A stretch of DNA of 64,000 bases from Undaria pinnatifida. Lineage: Eukaryota; Sar; Phaeophyceae; Laminariales; Alariaceae. The DNA lies in assembly GCA_012845835.1 (NCBI GenBank), contig JABAKD010000024.1:2956061-3020060 (forward strand). The letters are read 5' to 3'. How positions within the stretch are numbered: position 1 is the stretch's first letter; each line of letters starts with the position of its first letter. Position numbers and translations under genes: made by a program. The notes beneath the pieces are model-generated. The model was given only the letters and a program-made list of their open reading frames with translations. It did no database searches and was not told the DNA's origin. This document shows positions 22,806 to 34,600 of the stretch, in pieces.

Positions 22806-23934
22806 GCGCGGAGACTATAAAACCCGTTTTAGAAGCACACGTATATATAATGTCATGCTAACACGAACAACATAGTCTGTCTTTGACCAGACGGACTATT
22901 TGAGAGATACCTGGTACCTTGTACGGGGTACTGCAGTGGCGATCAGTAATATTGATAACATCACCAGCAACGGCACAACGACGAGAACTGGAGAGCGGTT
23001 TGCAGATAGGGTGGTTGACATAATATCAGGTGTTATTATATACACATCGGGAGAGAGGACAACACAGCAGACTCCTGGCCTATTGACGGTCATACGTCAC
23101 AGCCAGCGGTCCGTGACGCCGGCACGCCACCAATTTTTAGCCGTCCCGCGACAGTGCCCTCTACCCCCTACAAGAACGCCTGCCTGCCTTTGTGAAGACC
23201 CGAGCTTTTGACCAATGCGGAACAAGCTCTTGCCGATCGTTTCGCTAACATTTGCTTCAAAACTGCCCGCGTATTCTTGGCAAATCCTGCGCGCAAGTTC
23301 AACCTAACACGCACTGGTTGTACCAGATACGTGCTGTAGGCGTCCCCGAATCACACGCGCCTCCCATACATCAAGATTCACTATCGCTCAGCAAACAGCA
23401 TATTTCCCACGTTCAGTCCTTCTTTCAAAAAATGGTCGTTGTTTTTTCATCGCCAGATTAGCCGTCATGTGACGTCACGCGCGTTTTGGGTCCATTTCAG
23501 GTGCGTCACGAGCCCAAGTTGCCGTCGGTAGGCAACATGGCCCACAACTGGTCGCCTGTGTCGAATTGAGTGCGGGCACAACCCCGCACGGCAACAGGCT
23601 GGGTGCAACTTCAGTACCACGTGTATCATAACACGTAAAATATTCTGAAACGGCATACATGCCGACGTTTGAAAAATTGGCATACTTCTGCTCCAACGCC
23701 TGTGGCACGAACCCTGGAACAGGCCACCGGGCAGGCCACCGGGAAAGCCCTCCCCGGGTTCGGTCGAGGCAGGCGGGCACGGTGGCGGGAGCAGGCAACG
23801 AAAAGGTCCACGTTATGTCGATTAAAAGGCCTCGAAGGGCAGAGAGCACTCGGGAATTCCAGTCCAGCGACTAGAAAGATCCGGGTGTCTCACATACCAC
23901 ACAAGCTTTGCCTGCGAATTCACGAGATCGAATA

Positions 23935-24599
23935 CACCTGTAGTTCGGACGTCTCCAGAGTACCAGTGCCAGCCCAAGGGACCCGATCAAAGACTCGCCA
24001 GTACCAGTCGCTTTGGAGGACCCAATGCCAAGGTTGCGAGGAGCTGAAATGGCTGAGTCTTCACCAGTCCCAAGAGCACCAGGACCTGAAATTGCCGAGT
24101 CCTCGTATGTCCCGAGGGTACCAGGAGCGGAAATTACGGAGTTCCCACCAGAGCCAAGGGTACTAAGAGCCGAAATTACCGGGTCCTCGCCAGTCCCAAG
24201 GGTACCAGGAGATGAAATGACTGAGTCCTCGCCAGTCCCAAGGGTACGAGGGGAGCTGAAATGATTCAATCCTCAACAGTCCCAAGGGTACGGGAGCTGA
24301 ACCGACCAAGTCCTCGGCAGTCCCAAGGGTACCAGGAGCCGAAATTACCGAGTCCCCACCAGTCTCAAGGGTGCCAAGAGCCGAAATCACCGAGTCTCGC
24401 CAGTCCCAAGGGTAACAGGAGGTGAATTGACTGAGTTCTCATCAGTCCCAAGCTTACGAAAGGAGCTGAATCACTGAATCCTCGCCAGTTCCAAGGGTAC
24501 GGGAGCTGAACCTATCAAATCCTCGGCAGTACCATGGGTACCAGGAGCCAAAGTTGCCGAGTCCTCGCCCGTCCCAAGGGTACCAAGAGCCGAAATCAC
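23935..24599. repeat. Minisatellite of about 43 bp, left part
   Basis: Units built on GAGTCCTCGCCAGTCCCAAG and GGTACCAGGAGCTGAAAT repeat with substitutions. The same array resumes at 26173-26430 after a TIR element, and fragments recur near 28075-28160 and 28285-28400. Confidence 0.9.
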
Positions 24600-25645
24600 C
24601 AGGGCTTGTCATGAGCCGATAGTCCAAGCTGGCCCGGGCCGGGCCGATCTGGAATTATGATGGGCCGGACCGGGCAGGGCCGAGCCGAGAATGTCGAAAA
24701 AATGATGGGCCGGGCCGGACCGGACCGTGATATATTAAAATGTTATGGGCTTGGCCGGGCCACGGCCCAGCATCCAAGAGTTTGATAAGGCCGGAAAAGG
24801 CCGCGGCCCATCGTCTACAAACTTGACGGGCCGGGCGGGGCCGCGGTCTATGAAATGCGGGTATCATCGCAGCCCACGTGGTTTTACGAGCCGGTCCGGG
24901 CCACGGCCCATGAAATATGGTGTTCTACTGGTACTATTAATAGTGCTATGCAGCATCCACCCTGCCCATGAGGCGGCCCATGTGCTTTTACGGGCCGGCC
25001 CGGGCCACCGCCCATGAGATGTGCAAAATGGAACTCAACCAGCAGCAGTAAACCAACAGGCAGTCCGAGTGCTGCTCTGGCGTTTGATACTTTTTTTGTA
25101 GGTACACACTTGCTTCAGATGCTGCTGTACATACTACTCCATGCACAAGCTCGATGAGAGATGCAGCAGTAAATCTACAAGAGCGCCTTTTCGTGCTGAT
25201 TCTTCGCCTGTGCTTATCTGCTGCTAGCAGCGAGAAACAATTTCTACTGCGTTTCGTGACCCTTGTGCAAATGTCTGAGCAAACCCTTAGTGCCGTCGTG
25301 GGCGGACAGAGGACACTCACTGGCGTCTCCGTGACCTAGGCAACATGATTTGACGCTTTGGCCGTGGTTTGGTCCGGACGGAACCGCCGTTGAAATTTCG
25401 TGACACGAGGTATCTTCTGACCGAGCGTTGCAACCACGGCCATCTTCGTGTGTGTCGTTGAAGAACCGGGACCGAGGAATGCTGATGTGCATGCGAAGCC
25501 CCCGCCAAAGGACCACTGACGTTAAGTTTGCTCTCTTTCGGATGACAGATAGATAACAAGCAGGTAGGGTACTGCAGCAGCCGGTGTTGTTGCAGCAACA
25601 GGTACCTGGTGTTGTTGAAGCAGCGGGTAGGCGCTCAGTGCTGCT

Positions 25646-25676
<31 letters not shown>

Positions 25677-26172
25677 TGAGCTCCGCAGCAGCAGCAGGAG
25701 GAAGTGGTCCACTACGAAGTCAAGATAGAAGCCATCGGACCGGGCCGCTAGTGGAGCATTGAGTGGGAAAGCGAGTGGGTATGTATTCCTCACGACCCGG
25801 GTGCAGCTGGCCCACGGAACCCAGAAGGAAAAACAGGAAGAAACGCAAATAGTGGACTTAAAAAACACGTCAAAATTCACCTTTTAGTACGGGACAACAC
25901 ATGGGCCGGCTCGTGGCCAGCCCGTCATATATGCGGGCAAACCCACAAAATGGCGGGCCGGCCCATATAAGGCCCGGGTCTCACGGGTCTCGCTGCCAAT
26001 GTTGTGGTCCGGGCCGGGCCGGGCCGGGCAGAGGCAATTGAAAAATCGGTGGGCCAGGCCGGGCTGGGCCGAGAAACGTTGATAAGGGATGGGCCGAGCC
26101 GGGCCGCGGCCCATTACACGAAAAATTGATGGACCGGGCCGGCCCACCATCGCCGACCCATGACAAGCCCTG
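24600..26172. mobile_element. hAT-like non-autonomous DNA transposon inserted in the minisatellite
   Basis: The left end CAGGGCTTGTCATGAGCCG is matched by the inverse of the right end (CAGGGCTTGTCATGGGTCGG). The 8-bp flanks GAAATCAC and AAAATTAC match at six positions and resemble the minisatellite unit. Subterminal GGGCCGGGCC repeats fill both sides (24630-25020 and 25900-26150), a common hAT layout. No transposase frame is present. An inner TGC/TGT triplet run lies at 25640-25680. Confidence 0.7.
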
Positions 26173-26430
26173 AAAATTACCGAGTCCTTGGCAGTCCCAA
26201 GGGTACCAGGAGCTGAAATGACTGAGTCCTTCCCTGTCTTCAGGGTACTGGGAGCTCAAATGACTGAGTCCTCGGCAGTCCCAAGGGTACCAGGAGCCGA
26301 AGTTTCCGAGTCCCTGCCAGTCCCAAGGGTCCCAGGAGCTGAAAGTATTATGTCCTCGCCTGTCCCAAGGGTGCCAAGATTTGATTTCGCCAGTCCGAAG
26401 GGTACCGGGAGCTGCACTGTATTTGAGAGG
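26173..26430. repeat. Minisatellite of about 43 bp, right part
   Basis: The same units as 23935-24599 (GGCAGTCCCAAGGGTACCAG), continuing after the hAT-like insertion. Confidence 0.88.
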
Positions 26431-27300
26431 CTGCGACTTGTCAGGTTTCAGGCAGTTAGGCGAGGTAAACAGCACTTATGATCATTGTTGGAAGGACTCG
26501 CGTTGAATTATCAGCGAGAATGAAGACGTTAACCTCGGTCGTCGAGACGTCGGTTCCTCTCAGAAGTTACACGTAAAATAGAAACATCACAGGGAAAACG
26601 TATCTTCCACCTACTATACGTATCCCCCCACACAAGGCCGTACGACACCTCACAGTCTTACTCCGAGCATACTCAACAGCCCCCCTGCTCGGTGTACGGC
26701 ACAATATGTCCGTTTACGTGTAACAAGGGAAAAACCTCGTGGGAAACCTCCTATAACAACGCACAAATCTACAAAAATAAATAAAAACATAACATCATTC
26801 ATGAACACAACAGCCCCCCTGTTGGCAGCACCCTCGATATATCATCACAATTTCCACGTAAAACTCCAATTATTCGAGCACATAAACTCGGTATTAACAT
26901 AGCTTACTAACTGCCAACGAAAACGGCAATCATTTTCAGCTACTAGCATAAACCAAACTTCATAAACAAATCTCCTGAACGCAACATCAACTCCCCAAAA
27001 ATAGTTTACTTTACAAACGCTACCACACTTACGCCAATGTTCCGATTATCCATCTGCCACGTCCACAATTGCTCACTTGGACGTGATTCTAATTATCTTC
27101 TCCGATCAGCATGTTCTCTATTCCCCAACAACATTCCCCAATCAAACAACGATCCCTTTCACTTCATCTACAATCATCCGTTTTGATTAAACGTTAACCT
27201 ACTCCTCCATTCCCTTCCAAGGAATCAAACCCACCCCATGTTCATGACAAAGTTGCAGTGAAACTGAAATGCTATGACCCCGTACACGATATCACTCAAT
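26431..27300. other. Spacer, no supported gene
   Basis: An AT-richer stretch with no long frame. The missing first exon or exons of the DOT1-like gene could lie here or further left, but no candidate could be chained. Confidence 0.4.
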
Positions 27301-27945
27301 TCAGAAGGGGGGGGGGTTCGGCAAGCGGACGATTGTTGACGATCGCGGCAGGCGAATACTCAGCAGGTGGTGGCGGCGGCGGCTTCGGTGACGGCGGCTG
27401 CGGAAGCGGCCCCGGCGACACGGCAGGCTCTGCCACATACCCAACATCTGGCAGTACCGGTGGCGTCGGCGCAGCGGCGTACCAAGTCGCCCCTCCCCCC
27501 CCTCTCTACGCCGGCGCCACCAGCTCTGTGCGAGGTTACGCCCACGTCACGTCCGGCGATGCTGTGGGTCTTGACACTCCCGATCTGACCCCTTTGGCCA
27601 TCGAGCATCTAGCGCAGGGGACGAAAGCTCCCGTGAGGCGGGTGCCGTGCTGCCTTGCCGTTGCCTTCGAAATAGATTCGTTTTGCGTGGGCGTGGGTGA
27701 CATGAAAGGTGTTCATGCCTATCTCAGAGACAGGGAGCTTACTGACAAGAAAATTACTCTTGCCCGAGGCCACTGTTGCGGCCGCCATCTCATTTTTTAA
27801 GGCAGGTGGCGGTGGTGCCTACGATGCCACCGGGGCCGCTTCCGCAGCCGCCGTCACAGGATCCGTCGTCACCACCTGCGGAATATTCGCCTGCCGCGAT
27901 CGTTAACGATGGGCCGCCCCAGAACCCCCCCCCCGTTCTGATAAA
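27301..27945. mobile_element. Element with about 120-bp terminal inverted repeats
   Basis: Left arm 27301-27424 and right arm 27824-27945 are inverted copies: both hold GATCGCGGCAGGCGAATA, GGCGGCTGCGGAAGCGGCCC and a G/C run at the outer end. About 400 bp lies between. A plus frame (27258-27800, 180 codons) spans the left arm and interior, is Gly/Ala-rich and has no recognisable domain. Confidence 0.65.
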
Positions 27946-28284
27946 CGATCGCGCATAATAAGCACAAGCTTGACAAGCTCGTACTAAGACAAAATACAAC
28001 GAACAATGTGACGGTTGGTCTCGAGGTAAGTCTTGTGGGCTCATATCTCTCTCTCGCATTTTCATCACGAATCTTCGCCAGTTCCAAGGGTATCTAGGGC
28101 CGATATGAAACCGTATTCGCTAGTTTCAACGGCACCAGGAGCTGAAATGACTGGTACTCGGAGGGCTCGTACTCTATACCCAACGTGCCAGTGCATGATT
28201 GCTTACCAGGGTACGTGTTGTCGCAGTACAGTACGAGGAGTATTTTAGTCGGTACGTCGGTAGAAATGTAGAAAGTTTAGACCT

Positions 28285-28400
28285 TGCAAGGGTTGTCAGA
28301 GTACCACCACCAGTCCTCGGCGCTCAGTCAATGACTCGCCAGTGCCAGTCATGCAGGAGGACCCAGTCCCACGGGTATGAGGAGCTGAAATGTCTGAATC
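28285..28400 (+). repeat. Detached copy of the minisatellite start
   Basis: GACTCGCCAGTGCCAGTC, GGAGGACCCA and GAGGAGCTGAAATG match the sequence at 23990-24055. Confidence 0.65.
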
Positions 28401-28521
28401 CTGTCACCAAACATGATTGAGTGCGTATGTTAGGAACGGCTTTAAGTATTGTAGAACGCTCAAGATCATTGCACGCGTCCTGCTATGCTTCCCCTGTGTC
28501 CCCCCTTTCTCTCCTTGCCAG

Positions 28522-28632
28522 GCAAGGGTTTCCTCAAAGAGCTGATCTTGAGGAGAGACGAGGGCGTGCTGGAGGTGTTCGCAGGATTCGGGGCCAACCC
28601 CAACTTCCTCGAAGAAGTGAACAAGCTCATCG
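28522..28632 (+). CDS. DOT1-like gene, first recognised exon
   Basis: Acceptor CTCCTTGCCAG after a pyrimidine tract, donor ATCG|GTGAGC. It enters and leaves in phase 1, and encodes [12 protein letters not shown] and [18 protein letters not shown]. It is probably N-terminal to the catalytic fold. The phase shows at least one further upstream exon, which was not found. Confidence 0.65.
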
Positions 28633-31600
28633 GTGAGCGACTTATCCCTCCTTTTCGAAGAAAATCCAGTCCACCTGAAGACTACAATACGGTATAGGTC
28701 TTCTTTAGAGCCGGTTGGGTAGTGCCGGTTGCCCGCTATAGTGCCTGAGAAATCGCCTGGCACAGATGAGAACAACCAGTAGTTTCAGTATCCGGAGTAG
28801 TGCAGGTTGCGGCTATATTGCCGACCAACCACGATTCCAGAGCAAACTATTCCGAAATGTTATTAGTTGGAAGTGACGCATGCTACGGTAGGTGTGTCAC
28901 CTGTCTCCCTGGGAGACGTTCGGCTTTTTTTCACCGTTTTATCATATCATTATCGTTTATCGAACTAACTATCGAAAAAACGGGTGCACTATATTTAGGC
29001 TCCTCACTTGAAGTGCTCTGCACCTCACACGAACATTGATGTAACCCCTTTAGAGCCCCCAAAACCTCTCCCTATACTAAATTCAAGTAAATTTGTAAAA
29101 AAAGGGTTTCCAGTTGTTTAGACTTTGAAGACCAAACGAAAGTCCACCCTGATGGACAACCCCGCGGTCTAGATATCTAGCAAAACATGTTGTTATCCGG
29201 TAACACAAGTGGTATTCCGGTGATGTCAGGTAGTTTTTCAGCTGAGCAACCCCGTCAGTCCGACAGGTGTTGGCCGAACGTGCTGTGTACCCCGGACGAC
29301 GATGGTGATGGCGATGTTCTTACGTTAGGTCAACTCGTTCGAAATAGCTCGTGGTCACGAACAAAGGCTCAAACGATGTCGTGGCGCGTGTCCAGCCAAC
29401 CATCCAACCAACCAACCGAGTAACCAACCGAGTAACCAACCAGCCAACCAATCAACCAACCAACCAACCAACCAACCAACCAGCCTACGAACCAATCAAC
29501 CAATCAACCAATCAACCAGCCAACTAACCAACCAACCAGCCGACCAACCAACCAACCAACCAACCGACCAACCAACAAAACCAACATACGAACAAACAAG
29601 CAAACAAACAAACAAACAAACAAACTAAAAACAAACAAACAAACAAACACGCAAACAAGCAAACAAGCAAACAAGCAAACAAACAAACAAACAAACAAAC
29701 AAACAAACAAACAAACAAACAAACAAACAAACAAACAAACAAACAAACAAACAAACAAACAAACAAACAAACAAACAAACAAACAAACAAACAAACAAAC
29801 AAACAAACAAACAAACAAACAAACAAACAAACAAACAACCATGCAACCAATCTACCAATAAACCAACGACGGCGATGGCGGCAAACCGAGACAGCAGGCG
29901 CATGTACCACGAGACATTTAATTAATTACAGACCTAACCAAGCAACTGTTCATAATCATAATCAATTAACTTTAACTAAACTAAAAACCCAACTATGTTA
30001 CCTAACAAACTAGCTAACAACTGAGCACAACTATAATAACATAACACAACTCCTGCCCGACCAACCAACCAACCAACAACCGACGGCGATGATGGCAGAC
30101 CGCGACAGCAGGTGCATGTACGACGAGTTGTTCGCCGGCCTGTCCCTGTCGGAAGGGAAGAGCCTTTCCAAGACAGAGCGGAAGCGGAGGGGCTTACTAA
30201 ATGACAAGGCGCTCATCTACGGAGAGGTGGGGCTGTTTGGGTCCGGCGCAATTGGTACCGCTTCGTCGAAATGAGGCGTTTTACGTACTGTCTTTACCAG
30301 ATACCTGATGTCAACATGTTGTGTCAAGTGTGTCTAGCGTGTCTACTGTCTACGGTAGTGCACCTTGCCATTGTAGGAGGCGGCGCTCATTAACGGAGAT
30401 GTGGGGCTGTTTGGAGGCGGCGCAATTGGTGCCGTTCTGTCGAAACGGGGGCGTTCTACGTTTTACGTAGCCGTTTTGTCAAAATCGGTTGCTCTATAGG
30501 TTGTAGCGTGTCAAGTCGTCTAACGTCTACAGTAGTGCAACTTGTGACTAGAAGGCCGTGCTCATTAACGGAGAGGTGGAGCGGCGCTGCGCACGGGATC
30601 TAAAACTATGGATTTTGTTTTTGTGCCCCGCTCGATATTATAATGCGTCGGGGTTAGTACCGTTCTGTCGAATCGAGGCGTTGTGGTACCTGCCGTACTG
30701 TTCACAGGTACGCCAAATACCACAACACGCCATTTCGCCAGAACGGCACCAGTTGCCCTACATCACAACCTCGAGAGGGGCCCAAAGCAAAAACGCCTGA
30801 TATTGCGCGCTACATATCATTCAACTATTTTTAAACGAAGTTAGGGATACGCAGAAAAACATACGCTTCCGGTCAATATCCCTAGGCAGTCGTTCAATTG
30901 AGAAGCGCTCTCTATGATTCATGCCTCAAAAGCGTTTTTGAAACGTTACCGAAAAACCCAGCAAATGTCAGCAGCTGTTCACACCGTCACCGAATAGCCC
31001 GATACTGTCAGCAGCTGTCCACGGACAGGCTGTAGGTCAGGCCGTTGTGCCCTTCGCGTGTGTGATACGCCATACGCCTGTATGCGCACGTGTTTGCCGA
31101 TGCCGCCGTGACACAGAGAAATTAGAACAAAACTTTTCCGTGTGTTCCTAAAGCTGGCGGTCAACATGGCATCGATCACTGAAAACATCAGCAGCTTGCA
31201 AATATGAGTATCGACTATTCAACTGGTCGAACTCACATCTGGCGTATTTGAAATAGTTTTACGAAACGCGCACTCCTGTATATCATGCCGGCATAAAAAG
31301 CATTAATTCCTGGTGTTTTCGCCGTGGGAGCGTAAATCTTGCGTCACCCGCTTTGCTTCGCCCTGACCTACCAGTATCATCTACACGCCAAAGTGATGGG
31401 ATATCTTGTACTGCCTATAATAGTGTGCCTGGTGTGTCTGGTAGTTGCACTGTTAATAGTGCAACTTGTGATTGGGAGGTGGCGCTCATCTGCGGAGGGG
31501 TAGGGCGACGAAGAGCAAGGACTCTATAAACGATGCGTATTGTTGTGCTCCCCCTCTCGAGGTTATGTTGCGGCGTAAATGGTACCGTTCTGCTCATAGT

Positions 31601-34600
31601 GGGTGCTGTGGTACCTGGTGTAGAGCACTCTACACTACACCAGGTACCACAACACCCCCTTTTGTCAGAACGGCACCAGTTGTGCCGCATTATAATCTCA
31701 AGATGAATACCAACAAAGCATATCGTTTTAGTTTCCGCGCTCCCCTCCGCCCCACCTCTCCTTGGATGAGCGCCGCCTTCTACTCACAAGACACATAACT
31801 GTAGACGCTAGACACAATATACACTGTTAATATTAAGCACCAATATTAACAGACACCACGAGTAACGCCTCGTTTCGCCAAAACGGCACCAAGTACGCCG
31901 CCTCAACAGCAAGGTGTAAGGTACATATAGGCACCACAACACCGCAACTCCCCGTTTCAACAGAACGACATTAATTGCGCCGAGTTACAACCTCGAGAGG
32001 GGCATAAAACGAAGCAACTCATTTGAGACTCCACCTTCCGCCCCGCCTAGCTCTCCTTAGAAGGGTGCCTTCGTGGGTTGAGCTGGCCTTCGGTAATGAC
32101 GTTCGTCGGTTTCAATGCTATTGTGTTATGTTTTCCTACCCAACCAAAATTTTGGCATACCGCAAACACCCTAATACTTGCACCTTACTCCTTGCGTTTT
32201 GGATGCGGCGCAACTGGTGCCGTTTTGTCGAAATGGCGCATTTTACCTGTAGTACATATTTTATGGTGCCTGGTGTCTGCAGTAATGCATCTTGTGAACA
32301 GAAAACTGCTCATCTACGGAGAGATGGCGTGGCGCGTAGCGCGTGTTCTGAAATGAGACGTTTATATGAAAAAAGCGTAGATATAAGCCGCCAACGTAAA
32401 TTCAACTAACAGAGGGTTTACCTCCGAATCGACCCTCATAAATTAGGCGTTTTTTTGTGTTTTGTTTCTTGGGGTTCTATTGCGGCGAAATCGGTGCCGT
32501 TGTGTCTAAATTGGGCGTTGTGATGCCTGGTGAACATTTGGATGCGATGCAATTGGTGTCGATTTGTCGAAATGAGACTTCTGCTGTTGTTGTTGTTGCA
32601 GTTGTTGCTGTTTCTTTTGTTGTCTTAACAATGTTGTTGTTGCCATCGTCGTTGTTGTTGTTTGTTGTCGTTGCTGTGGTGAACTCTGTTGCAGGTGGAC
32701 TTCGGAAGCTTTGCGACCATCCTTCGAGAGGCGGCATTCCTGATGGAGCCCAACCAGGGACGGGTTTTCTACGACCTAGGAAGCGGAACCGGAAAGGCCG
32801 TCTATGTGGTGAGAGAGGCGTTTTTGTCTGTCTGTGGGAGGGTGCAGGGAGCGAGAGCAGGAGGAGCTCAATATAGTCCCCCTCGAACATTAACAATCAA
32901 CTAAAGCCTTGAAATTGTAGGCTTGTTGCATTTCACCATCCCCCGTCTAAAATTTGTTTATCCTCTGCGAATAATAAATAGTCAACACAAAACATTTACC
33001 CCATATTTATTAAGAGTAACTACATTACCCTCTTAGTGTATGTCCCCAACATATACTTCGAAGTAGGGGGCTACCGTGATTTTGTTGAAGGAGTTAGTTC
33101 ATTTTTAGTTTTTCAGGGGGCTGGGTTGACGCGTCCTACGATAGAGGTAGAACGTTTTGGCTAATGAATGACGAAGCTCATTACCCCAAAATGGCCGGAA
33201 TGCCATTTTTTGTTTTGCAGATTGATTGTTTTGCATGCAGTGGTGTGCCCATTTTGAGATCACCCGGTTTAATACCATAGTAGAGATAAGACCAGGTAAA
33301 TATGCTTGTCACGAAGAAAAACTACTTGGAATTAGTTTGCGATGATTTTTGCAGTAGTTAAAGATGAGACCGCAGTAGAAATAAGACCACCTGATTGGCT
33401 TGTCCCGGGGTGGTCTTAAACTGGGTACACCACTGTACCTGGACCACGGGTTAGTTAATTGGATTGCACTTGACGCTTGCTACGATAGAGGTGCACCACT
33501 TTTTTTCTAATACCACCCCTCACTTTAGGAGCTTAAGACATGTCCTTCTTAACCCAAAAAACTGCTTTGGAGAAAAAAAAAAGTGCTTTATCGCGGATGA
33601 AAAATTCCATGGCCTAGGTGTGCAACGAGAATCACGCAAAAAAATGGCCTATTTCCGGCGATTTTGGGTTAAGGAGCCCCGTCATTCAGAAAGTGATTTC
33701 GCCAAAAAAAGGTATACCTCCATCGAAGCACGCGTCGCTTGCAGTTTTCTAGAAAACAGAGTTGGGTGAGAAATGGATCTCCTCATGCACCTCTAGCGTA
33801 GCATGTGTGGGTTGTTAATTGTATGCACCACGAGGGATCCGCTCCGCGGGGGGCTGACGCCCGCCCACTACGCTCGCGCGAGGAAGAATACGACAAAGTG
33901 CGAAGTGGGCAGAAAAAAGAGGCCAATGATTTGGTGCAACAAACTATTTTTATCATTCTAAGAGCTACTTACGCGGAAGTGATCGCCCTGTGCTGTGCTG
34001 TGTGCATGTTGGCGGCTTCACGCTCTGTTGGGCAGTACGGGTGTAATTTGCGGGGGGGGGGGCATGAGGACCGAGAGAGGACCACTAATGAAGAAAGCAA
34101 AAAGACGAATACACAGCAGCTCACACGTACATGCCGTTACATAATATGAGTCTGTGAGGGCTGAGTGAGCAGTGATGTGCCGTTCTGTGCTTGTGATACG
34201 TGCCCGACAGCAACATGTTACCCCTGCTGTAGCTCTACGAGCTGCGGGTGGGTGTGTTTTTATTGTGATTTGAGCAGAAGAAGCAGGTGCAAAATAAACG
34301 TGTCGCTGTAGTCTACACAACGTGTTATATGCGTGCAAATAAACGTGCACGTACTACGTATTCGAACAAGTTGTTGGACCTGATTTGTTTTGTCGATATT
34401 TTTCATGTTGAATTTGGTGTGGGAACGGCTACCTGGTATCTTGCTCATTTTTTACTCCTTTTTATTCTGCTCCGAGTTTTGGAGATCAATTTTATGCTAT
34501 TTTTCGATATTTTGAAAAAAAAAAAACATCTTTTGTTTAGTGTGGACACCACACCTTGAAATATTGTGGGGATATTTATCTTGAAGCAGTGCTAGATACA

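Noticed and set aside
29504..29910. Minus-strand Phe/Val/Cys-Leu frames that look like membrane proteins
   Set aside because: They are shadows of the AAAC tetranucleotide repeat.
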